A DNA stretch of 64,000 bases from the NCBI GenBank assembly GCA_964410625.1, contig CAYPHY010000014.1, positions 28,093-92,092 on the forward strand, written 5' to 3'. Under the pieces are notes generated by a model. The model did not search any database. It worked only from the letters and a program-made list of their open reading frames with translations, and was not told the DNA's origin. This DNA comes from CAYPHY01 sp964410625 (lineage in GTDB: Bacteria; Chloroflexota; Anaerolineae; Promineifilales; Promineifilaceae). Position 1 is the stretch's first letter. Every line of letters starts with the position of its first letter. Shown here piece by piece: positions 23,665 to 32,113 of the stretch. Position numbers and translations under genes: made by a program.

Positions 23665-25359
23665 GGATGGTTGGCGGCGGGTGTTGAAGATACGGACATG
23701 GCGATTGGGTTCGCGGCCGTAACTATGCGAGACCAGATTGGCTTGTCGCGCCATCTGGTGTTGGTAACGGCGCACGGCCGAGTTGACCGGATTCAGGTCA
23801 ACAGAAGGCTGCCCGGCACGAATGAGGCCAATCGCCTCCTCCGCCTCGGAGATCGCTTCCTCAAAAGGGTCAGAAGGAGCCACCTCAAGCCCCAACGCTT
23901 CAATTAAAAAGCGCTCCATCTGGTTCACGGTGTTGGCTCGCAAAATGTAGACCGGGATGCGTCGCTGTTCAGCATCGCTGATCAGACGGCGGCGTTTGCG
24001 GTAATAACTTTTCAGCGTCACCAGAACGTCGGCGTCGGCCAGATTGTCTACCATCAACACGCGGGCGTTGACTTGCTTGGCCGCCTGATAGAGCCGGTTG
24101 CGGGCTACGCCATAGGCAAAGACCTTCAGCGTGCGTGGGTCGCCGTTTTCGCGCCCCCCATCGCTAAAGCCTACTTGCCCATCAGCTCCATCACCCACTC
24201 GTTCGCGCTCGATCATCCGTTCACGGGAGGGGACATCCACGCCAAAGCCTTGTGGCGTTCCGCTGCGGAATTCACGGCCGCCTCGTCCTTGTCCCTCTCT
24301 GGCCTCGCGTGCACCCCTGGTGTTGCGCCGTCCGGTCACAGCGGCCGAGGTGACAATCACCGTCTGGTGGTCCGTCTGGATATTGCCTTCGGCATCCTTC
24401 GACCGTAGCTCGACCTGCAACGGCTCACCACGCAGCATCGAATCAACGGCCGTGGTCACATCACGATGCACCAGCAACGCCTGCCGGTCTTGCATCTCAA
24501 TCAGCACATCAAAGGTTGGCGGGGCGCGACGTTCCAATACCGTCTTTTGCGTGCCGCGACGCCGGGCTTCTTCATCCGATAGCGTTACGCTCTCAATGCC
24601 ACCCACCAGATCGGAGAGCGTCGGGTTGAGCAACAGGTTTTCCAGCGTAATGCCGTGCGCCGTGCCGATGAGTTGCACGCCTCGTTCGTTGATCGTCCGC
24701 GCCGCTGCTGCTTCCCGCTCGCGGCCGATCTCGTCAATGATGATCACTTCCGGGTTGTGGTTTTCCACCGCCTCGATCATCGTCTCATGCTGGTGGGCGG
24801 GTTGGGGGACTTGCATCCGCCGCGCCTTGCCAACGGCCGGATGGGGAATATCCCCGTCGCCGCCGATTTCATTGCTCGTATCTACAATGATCACCCGCTT
24901 CTCCTCCGCCAGAATACGGGCGATTTCGCGCAGCATCGTCGTCTTGCCCACGCCAGGGCGGCCGAGCAGCAGGATGCTGTGCCCTTCCAGCACAATATCC
25001 TTGATCACATCAATGGTGCCAAAGATGGCACGGCCGACGCGCAGCGTCAGACCTACCACCTGCCCCCGGCGGTTGCGAATGCCGGAGATGCGATGGAGGG
25101 TGCGTGTGATCCCGGCGCGGTTGTCATCGTCAAAGTCGCCAATGCTGCTGACCACCATTTCGATCTCAGCATGGGTAACTTCCGACTCACGCAGCACCTT
25201 TTCGCCGCTGGTATAACGAGCCGTTGGCGACCGCCCCAGGTCCATCACGATTTCCATTAAATGATCCGCATCGCCCAGCGCTTCCACGCGCTCGCGAATG
25301 TCCTGCGGCAGGATTGAAAGGAGCGTTCTTAAATCGTCCCTTGATTGTGTCGTTTCCAT
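23662..25359 (-). CDS. AAA ATPase with C-terminal R3H domain (SpoIIIAA/Ycf45-like)
   Basis: 565 residues. Walker A GRPGVGKTTMLREIARILAE lies near residue 130, Walker B VIIIDEIGREREAAAA follows, and the GxGGD-like region EIGGDGDIPHPAVGKARRM is family specific. A ~100-residue Gly/Arg-rich linker (RGAREAREGQGRGGREFRSG) is followed by an R3H domain at the C-terminus (ARQANLVSHSYGREPNRHVR), which binds single-stranded nucleic acid. The function is unknown; relatives occur in plastids and cyanobacteria. Its start overlaps the next upstream gene's stop by 31 bases, which suggests coupling with it. Confidence 0.9.
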   Translation of the reverse strand: METTQSRDDLRTLLSILPQDIRERVEALGDADHLMEIVMDLGRSPTARYTSGEKVLRESEVTHAEIEMVVSSIGDFDDDNRAGITRTLHRISGIRNRRGQVVGLTLRVGRAIFGTIDVIKDIVLEGHSILLLGRPGVGKTTMLREIARILAEEKRVIIVDTSNEIGGDGDIPHPAVGKARRMQVPQPAHQHETMIEAVENHNPEVIIIDEIGREREAAAARTINERGVQLIGTAHGITLENLLLNPTLSDLVGGIESVTLSDEEARRRGTQKTVLERRAPPTFDVLIEMQDRQALLVHRDVTTAVDSMLRGEPLQVELRSKDAEGNIQTDHQTVIVTSAAVTGRRNTRGAREAREGQGRGGREFRSGTPQGFGVDVPSRERMIERERVGDGADGQVGFSDGGRENGDPRTLKVFAYGVARNRLYQAAKQVNARVLMVDNLADADVLVTLKSYYRKRRRLISDAEQRRIPVYILRANTVNQMERFLIEALGLEVAPSDPFEEAISEAEEAIGLIRAGQPSVDLNPVNSAVRRYQHQMARQANLVSHSYGREPNRHVRIFNTRRQPS

Positions 25360-26402
25360 ACAGTTAACCAGTACTTAGACTTGCCAGTCTTTCTTCTCTT
25401 TGTCCGGCCGTTGGCTCGTTCCACTCGCTTAAAATTCCCGATCATCGGTGAGGAGACCGGGATGCGCTGCGATTCAAAGACCGGTGTCATCTCACTCAGC
25501 GGTTTGACAATGTGGTGGACCGTGTGCTTCACCATCACTGCCTGGCTACCCCATAACTGGAAGCCAGAACGTTCCAGGACACTCGGCCGCCAGCTTTCAT
25601 AACGTCGAACACAGCAATAGATAGGATGCCCTTCGCGTGGCGGATTAACCTCTAACGTCGCGGCAACGAGTTCTTCTGCATCCGCATTGGGATGGATAAA
25701 AAAGCGTACCCAGGTTGCCACAGGGCCGCGATACACATGGACAAAAGCCGCCAATTCGCCACCATCGCGCCACACCCAACGTTCGCCGCGCATTAACTCC
25801 GGCGACGGCTCAACCAGTTGGACAAGACGCGGCACAGTGTTGGCATAAAGCAACTGAACATCCCATTCATCAATTTGGCGTTGGCGTTCGAGCCTGTTTT
25901 GTCGCTCTGCGCCTGGAGCGTAATCTTTCGCTTCCAGGACCCAAATGTCCTGGCGCGTATAGACCGCAAACCCAGCCCGCCGCAACAGTGGCAACGCACC
26001 CCCCAGCTCGTCTACCTCGGCCACAATACTGTGGATGCCGCGTTGCCCCGCTTCCACCACTGCTTGGTCGAGTAACGATAACCATGTATGACTTTTCTGG
26101 CTGGTGGGCGAAGGGCCTTCCACGGCGTAGGGGCCTGTTTCTGAAGTACAAGCTGGACTGACGTAGAGGAGGTGGGCGTGTTGATTGCCTGGATCGACCT
26201 TCAATTGCAAGAACCCAGGGACCTCGCCATTCTCAGGTTTGACGACCAGCGTCACCAGGTCGCCGCCTAGCAACATGCCAGTTAGCGCACCACGAAGCGG
26301 ATATAGATTGTCTGACAACGCCGTTTCAGCGTGCAGCGAAACACCGCGCTCGCTCAATCGTCTTACCAGCGCCAGGTCTCGCAAATCGAAGGCTCTTACC
26401 AT
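25329..26402 (-). CDS. GNAT-like acetyltransferase, function unknown
   Basis: 357 residues from ATG 26402 (MVRAFDLRDLALVRRLSERG); an in-frame start at 26438 is possible. Middle and C-terminal parts resemble GNAT proteins: FVHVYRGPVATWVRFFIHPN and IYCCVRRYESWRPSVLERSG, with GFQLWGSQAVMVKHTVHHI near the end. The acetyl-CoA loop (Q/RxxGxG/A) is not clear. It overlaps the R3H/AAA gene by 31 bases, so both are probably co-translated. I know similar proteins only from Chloroflexota, as conserved hypotheticals. Confidence 0.7.
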   Translation of the reverse strand: MVRAFDLRDLALVRRLSERGVSLHAETALSDNLYPLRGALTGMLLGGDLVTLVVKPENGEVPGFLQLKVDPGNQHAHLLYVSPACTSETGPYAVEGPSPTSQKSHTWLSLLDQAVVEAGQRGIHSIVAEVDELGGALPLLRRAGFAVYTRQDIWVLEAKDYAPGAERQNRLERQRQIDEWDVQLLYANTVPRLVQLVEPSPELMRGERWVWRDGGELAAFVHVYRGPVATWVRFFIHPNADAEELVAATLEVNPPREGHPIYCCVRRYESWRPSVLERSGFQLWGSQAVMVKHTVHHIVKPLSEMTPVFESQRIPVSSPMIGNFKRVERANGRTKRRKTGKSKYWLTVWKRHNQGTI

Positions 26403-26502
26403 TTCACTTAGTTTAACAATCCTGGGGGGGCAGCGCAATAGACATTTGGCATATGGGGCGTGTGTCAGTTTTGTGGTTGAGCAAACAATCGTAACGCAAT
26501 TT

Positions 26503-26567
26503 TCCTAAATCGCGATTTCTCTACGACAACAGCGGCGCCAGCGATTTGGGAAAATCGCTGTACAGTG
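26503..26567. repeat. Family K palindromic repeat pair
   Basis: CCTAAATCGCGATTTCTCTA and CAGCGATTTGGGAAAATCGC with TGTAC. Each is a short palindrome. A second copy (GAGCGATTTAGCAAATCGCT) is at 37653. Confidence 0.7.
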
Positions 26568-26572
26568 GGTGG

Positions 26573-27127
26573 CTATGCAGGTGGTTGATAGAAGCACAAC
26601 AGCGTATTCCCGTACCGGCGTTTATCAAGTAAGACGAGGTTGGTTAGGGGTAGCTCTTGATACTCTTTGGGATCAATTTGGACAATGACCATGCCCTCGG
26701 CCGTTAGATAATCAGCTACCCCCCTATCCAACAACTCCATCGCCGCAATCCACAGTCCCTTATACTGCGGCGGCGCGACATAGACGACGTCAAACGGCCG
26801 AAAACCCCCTCGATTCAAATAGTGGAAGGCATCTGTGAGAATAACCTTCCCCCCTTCCTGCAAGCCAGTTGTCGCCAGATTTTCATGGATGGTGCGAATG
26901 GCGGCGCGGGCATTATCCAAGAAAACGACTTCGGCCGCGCCCCGGCTCAACGCCTCAATCCCCACCTGTCCCGTTCCGGCAAACAGGTCGAGCCAGCGCG
27001 TGCCAACCACCCGGCGGCCGAGGATGTTGAACAAACTTTCTTTGGCACGATCCATCATCGGCCGCGTCGTATCCCCCGGAACCCGTTTTAATTGTCGTCC
27101 TCTGGCCTTGCCACTAATCACACGCAT
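26573..27127 (-). CDS. rsmD: 16S rRNA (guanine966-N2)-methyltransferase, variant motif
   Basis: 184 residues from ATG 27127. Upstream in-frame codons belong to a family D repeat and are not used. The N-terminus MRVISGKARGRQLKRVPGDT with RPMMDRAKESLFNILG is the RsmD signature. WLDLFAGTGQVGIEALSRGA is SAM-binding motif I. Motif IV, normally (D/N)PPY, reads VAPPQYKG here, so the catalytic Asp/Asn and Tyr are replaced. Either the lineage has a variant active site or activity is lost. It lies between a GT-C gene and the GNAT-like gene. Confidence 0.85.
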   Translation of the reverse strand: MRVISGKARGRQLKRVPGDTTRPMMDRAKESLFNILGRRVVGTRWLDLFAGTGQVGIEALSRGAAEVVFLDNARAAIRTIHENLATTGLQEGGKVILTDAFHYLNRGGFRPFDVVYVAPPQYKGLWIAAMELLDRGVADYLTAEGMVIVQIDPKEYQELPLTNLVLLDKRRYGNTLLCFYQPPA

Positions 27128-27130
27128 AAA

Positions 27131-27213
27131 ACAAAGGATGAGGGATGAGGGCTGAGGGATGAAGGATGAGCAATAACCGTCTTTCATCCTTCATCCTTCA
27201 GCCCTCATCCTTA
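27131..27213. repeat. Family D palindromic repeat
   Basis: CAAAGGATGAGGGATGAGGG with TGAGGGATGAAGGATGAG faces TTTCATCCTTCATCCTTCAG with CCCTCATCC. It fills the gap between rsmD and the GT-C gene and would otherwise be read as a false N-terminal extension of RsmD. Confidence 0.88.
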
Positions 27214-29577
27214 ATCGGTCACTCGTACTTCAAATAGTATCGCCTTATCGTCCACTTGCTCACTGTTTCCGTCAAATAAGGGCAGCCGCCAGCCTTCGCT
27301 TTGGACCCAGAGGCCGGCGCTGAGGGTGTAGTTGCCTGCGGGCAAATCGGCGGGGATGGTTAAGCGGTGCGGGTCAATCACATATTTGTCCGTTGACCAG
27401 CGATGGGTAGGAAAATCGCCGGGGTTGAGATGGTCGGATTGAGCAACAAGGCGGCCGTCTGGTGCAAGCAGATGGACAAACACCTGATACTCAATCGCCA
27501 ACGGCTGTATCGCCTGCCAGTAGAGCGTCACCGCTAACTCATTTCCCGCCTCAATTGTCTGCGCGGCTCTATCATACCCGATCAACGCGATCTGGTCGCC
27601 AAAGTTGGCATAAATGTCTTCTTGGGCAGGCACGGCCGTATAAGGCGGCGATTGATCATGAAACAACCCTAACGGCTCCAGCGCAATGTGGGCAACAGTT
27701 AGCCCTAACACCACCGACAAAATCAGCCAATCTCGCCGGATAACATCAAAAGAAGAAATCCGCGTCCATCCGCGTCCAATCTGCGTCATCCGCGTAACCA
27801 TCTTCAATCTCCCCCAACCCATCACCACCGCCAACGAAAGCGAAACGGCCGCTATCCCCCACCCCAACGTCCGCGCTGGTGTCGTGCCAAACTCCACCTC
27901 GACTACATGCTTCCCCTCTGGAACCAGGACGACTATCAACCCTTCCGGTTTTGCCAGTTCCGTCGTCGCCGGTCGGCCGTCCACCCGCACCTGCCAGCCA
28001 GGAAAATCGAACTGGTAAAGCCGCAAGCGAAATTGCTTTGGCGTAGTCACCTGGTAGCGGGTCAGCAACGGCCGTACCACCTCCGCCTCCACGCTGGCCC
28101 CGTCGGGCAGCGCCTCGCGATTCACACGGTCAGGTGGCAGCCCCAACGCAAAGTTATCAACCATCGAACTGCGTCGTGGCGGTAACATCTCGACCGTCGC
28201 CGGGACGTAATCGGCCGTGGAGGTCGTGCCGAGCCAACGGCCGCTGTTTTCGATCAACGACATCCGCAAGGTGTTGACCTCCCCAAAGTCAGGCCAGGGT
28301 GGTGGCTGGCTAAGCGGCAGGCCAAAGAGAATGGGCAGGGCAACAAGGGCGGCCGTTGTCCAGGCGGCCGCTCGCTCCCCCATTCGCGACGCAACCCTCG
28401 CCAACAAAGCCCCTATGCCCGCGCCAGCCACAATCGCCAGCATCGCCGCCACCGCGCCAAGCAGCCGCCAGGGGAATTGAAAAAAGGGTAAAAAGGGAAT
28501 CGCCTCCCAGATTGGCTGCGAGAGGGTCAACATCAGCAGCAACAGAACAAACAAGGCTAACGCGAAAAAGCTAAGTTGAAACCGGTGACGGACTCTCCCA
28601 ATGAGCAACAAGAGCAGAGCTAACCCACCTGATAACCATTGGGCTACGCCGAGATTATGGTGGAAGGCAGATTGTGCTGCGCTCCAATCTGGCCGCAGCG
28701 AAAAGGCCAACAGTTCGCCAATTGAAAGGAAGTGGGTGCGAAAGTCGTAGTTATCATTCTGCCCGATCAGCGTATTCAGCGTCACGGCGTCCCGTTCCAG
28801 GATCACCGGTAGCCAGTAAAACGCCGCACAGCCCAACCCCAGCAACAAGGCGAGAGAGATCCGGCCGCTACTCCCCTGTCGCAGATCAGCCCATAACCCT
28901 GTCCACGCAGATTGCCGCCACTGGCCGAGCAGTTGCCATACAACCCAGGCCGCCAGCAGCGCAAAAAAGAGCAGTCCCATCAGGTTGTGACTGAGGATGA
29001 CGGCCGCCACCAGGGAGACGGCCGCCAGCCACGTCCCACGCCCTCCCCCCCGGCGCAAGCGGTCCAACGCCCACAGCGCCAGCGGAAAGAGGCCAAAGCT
29101 AAAGCTCTCCGGCAACACGCCGCGAATGTGTGGGTCTACATATTGCAGATAGGGGGCATAAACGTAGGTGGCGGCGGCCATATAACCGGCCGCCCGACCC
29201 CAGTTGTCACGGACAAAGCCATAGATACCTAAGCCACCGAGAAATATCGCGGCGACAAAGAGGGCTTTGACGGCCGTGACCGCATCCGCCCCTGGCAGCC
29301 ACGCCAGCGGCAGACCGAGGTAGTAGGTCAGTGGCGCATAGTAATTAAAGATTGGATAGCCATACCCATGATAAAAGTTTGGTGCCCAGCGGGGATAAAA
29401 CTCTCCATTGCGAACGAGGTAGCTTAGTTCGTGGAGGCGAAAGATGTGGAGTTCGGCGTCTGTGCCTTCGGGCAGGCTCGGCCGTCCCAGGAACGGCCAG
29501 GCGGCGATCAAACAAATCGCGACAACGACCAAAAACCCCGGATCAACTCGCGCTGCCCACGTCCTTAATCGTTGCAT
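27211..29577 (-). CDS. Large polytopic membrane protein, 6-pyruvoyl-tetrahydropterin-synthase-related / GT-C type
   Basis: 788 residues from ATG 29577 (GTG 29586 also possible). An acidic first loop (LPEGTDAELHIFRLHELSYL) and PRWAPNFYHGYGYPIFNYYA are typical of the PTPS-related membrane family (PF10131-like). About 12 membrane segments lead to a C-terminal exported part. There a module with VTLYWQAIQPLAIEYQVFVH and LWVQSEGWRLPLF is shared with the proteins at 47977, 51032 and 59421. It probably transfers a sugar from a lipid carrier. Residues ~595-610 (RMTQIGRGWTRISSF) come from an in-frame family M repeat. Confidence 0.75.
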   Translation of the reverse strand: MQRLRTWAARVDPGFLVVVAICLIAAWPFLGRPSLPEGTDAELHIFRLHELSYLVRNGEFYPRWAPNFYHGYGYPIFNYYAPLTYYLGLPLAWLPGADAVTAVKALFVAAIFLGGLGIYGFVRDNWGRAAGYMAAATYVYAPYLQYVDPHIRGVLPESFSFGLFPLALWALDRLRRGGGRGTWLAAVSLVAAVILSHNLMGLLFFALLAAWVVWQLLGQWRQSAWTGLWADLRQGSSGRISLALLLGLGCAAFYWLPVILERDAVTLNTLIGQNDNYDFRTHFLSIGELLAFSLRPDWSAAQSAFHHNLGVAQWLSGGLALLLLLIGRVRHRFQLSFFALALFVLLLLMLTLSQPIWEAIPFLPFFQFPWRLLGAVAAMLAIVAGAGIGALLARVASRMGERAAAWTTAALVALPILFGLPLSQPPPWPDFGEVNTLRMSLIENSGRWLGTTSTADYVPATVEMLPPRRSSMVDNFALGLPPDRVNREALPDGASVEAEVVRPLLTRYQVTTPKQFRLRLYQFDFPGWQVRVDGRPATTELAKPEGLIVVLVPEGKHVVEVEFGTTPARTLGWGIAAVSLSLAVVMGWGRLKMVTRMTQIGRGWTRISSFDVIRRDWLILSVVLGLTVAHIALEPLGLFHDQSPPYTAVPAQEDIYANFGDQIALIGYDRAAQTIEAGNELAVTLYWQAIQPLAIEYQVFVHLLAPDGRLVAQSDHLNPGDFPTHRWSTDKYVIDPHRLTIPADLPAGNYTLSAGLWVQSEGWRLPLFDGNSEQVDDKAILFEVRVTD
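27755..27800. repeat. Family M repeat inside a coding region
   Basis: ATCCGCGTCCATCCGCGTCC with AATCTGCGTC lies in frame in the GT-C gene and encodes GRGWTRISSFDV-like residues. Related units are at 22378 and 62066, outside genes. Confidence 0.75.
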
Positions 29578-29588
29578 ACATCCCACAC

Positions 29589-29621
29589 AGAAACCGGGTT
29601 TCTTAAAGAAACCCGGTTTCT
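29589..29621. repeat. Family A hairpin just upstream of the GT-C gene
   Basis: A perfect 15-bp stem (AGAAACCGGGTTTCT / AGAAACCCGGTTTCT) with a 3-base loop TAA. On the minus strand it ends 11 bases before the ATG at 29577, so it would cover the ribosome site or end transcription from sucD. Confidence 0.85.
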
Positions 29622-29653
29622 AAGTAACACCTACCCCACAATCAAATTTAATC

Positions 29654-30523
29654 TTAGGCGATCAAGTCTACGATGCGATCCGGGTTGTCTGCCACCTGCA
29701 CACCCGCCTCTTGCAAAGCCGCGACCTTGCCCTCGGCCGTTCCCGACTTGCCCTCCACAATCGCCCCGGCATGTCCCATACGGCGGCCGGGCGGGGCGGT
29801 GCGTCCGGCGATGAAGGCGGTGACGCGCTTGGTCATGTGTTGGCGAATATAGGCGGCCGCTTGCTCCTCCGCATTGCCGCCAATCTCGCCAATCATAATC
29901 ACCTGTTCCGTCTCCGGGTCTTCTTCAAACATTTGCAGCGCATCAATGAAGCTTGTCCCCTGAATCGGGTCGCCGCCAATACCAACACAGGTGGTTTGCC
30001 CAATGCCCCTGGCGGTCAACGCATAAACAACCTCATAGGTTAGCGTGCCGCTTTTTGAGACGACCCCAACGTTCCCCGGCGTGGCAATCGAGCCGGGGAT
30101 AATGCCCACTTTCGCCTGTCCCGGCGTCAGCAAGCCAGGGCAATTCGGCCCGATCAGCCGTGTGTTTTTCGTATCCAGATAGGCCCGCACCGAAATCATA
30201 TCCAATACCGGAATGTGTTCGGTCAGGCAGACGATCAGCGGCAAACCGGCATCGGCCGCCTCATAAATAGCGTCCACAGCAAAACGGGCAGGAACAAAGA
30301 TAATCGAAGCGTTGGCCCCCGTCGCCTCCACCGATTCTTTCACCGTGTCAAAAATCGGCACTTTGGTCGAATCAAAGGTCAACCATTGCCCACCCTTGCC
30401 TGGCGTAACCCCGGCCACCACGTTTGTGCCGTAAGCAACCATCTGCTCTGTATGAAACGTCCCCTCGCGGCCGGTGATCCCCTGCACAAGGAGACGGGTA
30501 TTACGATCTACTAATATGCTCAT
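29654..30523 (-). CDS. sucD: Succinate-CoA ligase alpha subunit
   Basis: 289 residues from ATG 30523; the upstream in-frame stretch to 30607 is repeat-derived. MSILVDRNTRLLVQGITGRE is the standard SucD start, VGVVSKSGTLTYEVVYALT binds CoA, and MGHAGAIVEGKSG carries the phosphorylated His. It couples succinyl-CoA to nucleotide triphosphate in the citric acid cycle. It follows sucC by about 100 bp on the same strand; that gap is filled by a family Q repeat. Confidence 0.95.
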   Translation of the reverse strand: MSILVDRNTRLLVQGITGREGTFHTEQMVAYGTNVVAGVTPGKGGQWLTFDSTKVPIFDTVKESVEATGANASIIFVPARFAVDAIYEAADAGLPLIVCLTEHIPVLDMISVRAYLDTKNTRLIGPNCPGLLTPGQAKVGIIPGSIATPGNVGVVSKSGTLTYEVVYALTARGIGQTTCVGIGGDPIQGTSFIDALQMFEEDPETEQVIMIGEIGGNAEEQAAAYIRQHMTKRVTAFIAGRTAPPGRRMGHAGAIVEGKSGTAEGKVAALQEAGVQVADNPDRIVDLIA

Positions 30524-30548
30524 AACTATTTCTCTCGTCCTGGTTCTT

Positions 30549-30630
30549 AGTAAACGGTAGCCGGTAATCAGTAACCGGTGCTCAGTTCTCAACCGATTAC
30601 CGCTCACTGCTTACTGGCAACTGTCTACTG
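30549..30630. repeat. Family Q repeat between sucC and sucD
   Basis: AGTAAACGGTAGCCGGTAAT with CAGTAACCGGTG faces AACCGATTACCGCTCACTGC with TTACTGGCAACTG. The right end supplies the TAG stop of sucC (30625-30627). A short relative follows the DUF2723 gene at 44783. Confidence 0.8.
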
Positions 30631-31767
30631 CCGACTCTTCGCTGCCGCCACCGCCTTCTGCGCCGCTTCCGATAGCGTCGCGGCCGTTTCCATCTCTGCT
30701 TCGGCCAATATCGCCATGCCCTCTTCGGCATTCGTCCCCGCCAGGCGCACAACCATTGGCACATCGGTCTGCACCTGTCCTAACGCTTCGATAATCCCTC
30801 GCGCCACTTCATCACCGCGCGTGATGCCGCCGAAGATGTTGATCAACACCGCTTCCACCTGGGGATCAGAGAGAATTAGGCGCAGGGCTGTTGCCACCTG
30901 CTCCGCCTTCGCCCCGCCACCGATGTCGAGGAAGTTCGCCGGTTCGCCACCATAGAGCTTGATGATGTCCATCGTCGCCATCGCCAACCCCGCGCCATTG
31001 ACCATGCAACCAATATTGCCATCGAGTTGAATGAAGCTGATGCCACTCATCCGCGCCTCGCGCTCGGCCGCCGGTTCCTCGTCCATATCGCGCATTTCCG
31101 CCAGTCGTGGTTGGCGAGAAAGGGCGTTGTCATCAATCGACATCTTTCCATCCAGCGCCAGCAAATTGCCCTGGTTGGTGATGACCAATGGATTCACTTC
31201 AGCCAGGGAAGCATCATTGGCGATAAAGCAGTTATATAGACCAGTGACAATCTTGTGGAAATCGCGCCAGAGATCGCGCGGCAAGTCCATCGCCGCCGCC
31301 AGATAAGTGGAATGATAGCTGCGCACGCCTAATGTGGGATTGACGTGGACGGTGTGGATCTTCTCCGGCGTATCTTCGGCCACTTGCTCAATATCCATCC
31401 CTCCAGCGGCCGAGGCCATGATCATCGGCATCCGCTGGCCGCGATCAATGAGGACGGCCAGATAAATCTCCTGGCGAATCCCCGGCGCTTGTTCATCAAT
31501 CAACACCTTACGGACGGTAAAATCCTTGATATTCATGCCCAAAATAGCGGCCGCCAGTTCCTCAGCTTCGTTGGGATTGCGTGCTAACTTGACGCCCCCC
31601 GCCTTGCCACGGCCGCCGGTCAATACTTGCGCCTTGACGACGACACGGCCGCCCAACTCCCTGGCAATCTCTCGTGCCTGGGTTGGCGTGCTGGCGACGT
31701 CCCCTTTGGGAATGGGGACACCATGTTCAGCAAATAGTCGTTTTGCCTGATATTCGTGTAGATTCAC
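30625..31767 (-). CDS. sucC: Succinate-CoA ligase beta subunit
   Basis: 380 residues. MNLHEYQAKRLFAEHGVPIP is the diagnostic N-terminus. The ATP-grasp region follows (VVVKAQVLTGGRGKAGGVKL), with NFLDIGGGAKAEQ and NIFGGITRGDEVARGI in the C-terminal CoA-ligase-type domain. It binds nucleotide and succinate and works with SucD. A promoter candidate lies at 31977-32005, giving a ~200-base leader that contains an O-type hairpin. The last codon and stop are in the family Q repeat. Confidence 0.95.
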   Translation of the reverse strand: MNLHEYQAKRLFAEHGVPIPKGDVASTPTQAREIARELGGRVVVKAQVLTGGRGKAGGVKLARNPNEAEELAAAILGMNIKDFTVRKVLIDEQAPGIRQEIYLAVLIDRGQRMPMIMASAAGGMDIEQVAEDTPEKIHTVHVNPTLGVRSYHSTYLAAAMDLPRDLWRDFHKIVTGLYNCFIANDASLAEVNPLVITNQGNLLALDGKMSIDDNALSRQPRLAEMRDMDEEPAAEREARMSGISFIQLDGNIGCMVNGAGLAMATMDIIKLYGGEPANFLDIGGGAKAEQVATALRLILSDPQVEAVLINIFGGITRGDEVARGIIEALGQVQTDVPMVVRLAGTNAEEGMAILAEAEMETAATLSEAAQKAVAAAKSRQ

Positions 31768-31920
31768 TTATCGCTCCTTTGTCAGTGGGATTGGCAGTTG
31801 GCGAAACCGCACCACATCTGGAACAAAATTCCGAAAAGCGACGGTTTCGCTTAGAGTAAACCCCGGCGATCATATGGCTCTCCGTCCGTTACGACCAAAG
31901 GCCGCAGTTCACTCAAAAAA

Positions 31921-31941
31921 GGCGAACGTGCCACGTTCGCC
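31921..31941. repeat. Family O perfect hairpin
   Basis: Arms GGCGAACGT and ACGTTCGCC with a 3-base loop, in the leader region of sucC, about 155 bp upstream of its start. Confidence 0.8.
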
Positions 31942-31976
31942 CTCAAAATATAAGCTTATTTAAGGTATCGCCGCCC

Positions 31977-32005
31977 ATTATACCACGCAAGGTAATTGCA
32001 TGAAA
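31977..32005 (-). promoter_or_regulatory. Promoter candidate for sucC-sucD
   Basis: On the minus strand TTTCAT (32005-32000), a 17-base spacer, then TATAAT (31982-31977). The -10 is perfect and the -35 weak. The leader to the sucC start would be about 200 bases. Confidence 0.55.
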
Positions 32006-32011
32006 CTATCG

Positions 32012-32033
32012 GCGGTTGAAACCGCCTGCTTAC
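32012..32033. repeat. Family N palindrome
   Basis: GGCGGTTGAAACCGCC is a palindrome; the same word in the form GGCGGTTTCAACCGCC occurs inside the DUF2723 gene at 44163. Confidence 0.75.
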
Positions 32034-32076
32034 ACAGCAAACCTATTAAAACAGATTTACATAAAACATCCAGTGA

Positions 32077-32113
32077 CTCCATTCATCCTTCATCCCTCAC
32101 CCCTCATCCTTCT
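32077..32113. repeat. Family D tract (one arm)
   Basis: CATTCATCCTTCATCCCTCA with CCCCTCATCCTTC; a single arm of family D, ending in the 3-prime end of the SpoU gene, whose stop lies at 32104. Confidence 0.75.

Larger units (their letters stand above)
31768..32103. other. Intergenic region upstream of sucC
   Basis: 336 bp with no gene. It holds the sucCD promoter candidate (31977-32005), a perfect O hairpin (31921-31941), a family N palindrome (32012-32033), and a family D tract (32077-32113) that runs up to the SpoU stop codon. Confidence 0.55.

Noticed and set aside
24131..25216. Long plus-strand open frame opposite the R3H/AAA gene
   Set aside because: Ser/Arg/Pro-rich translation without any domain; the minus-strand frame has Walker and R3H motifs. 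It is a shadow of high-GC coding sequence.
27128..27187. N-terminal extension of RsmD
   Set aside because: The extra codons are family D repeat DNA; MRVISGKARGR is the normal start of the family.
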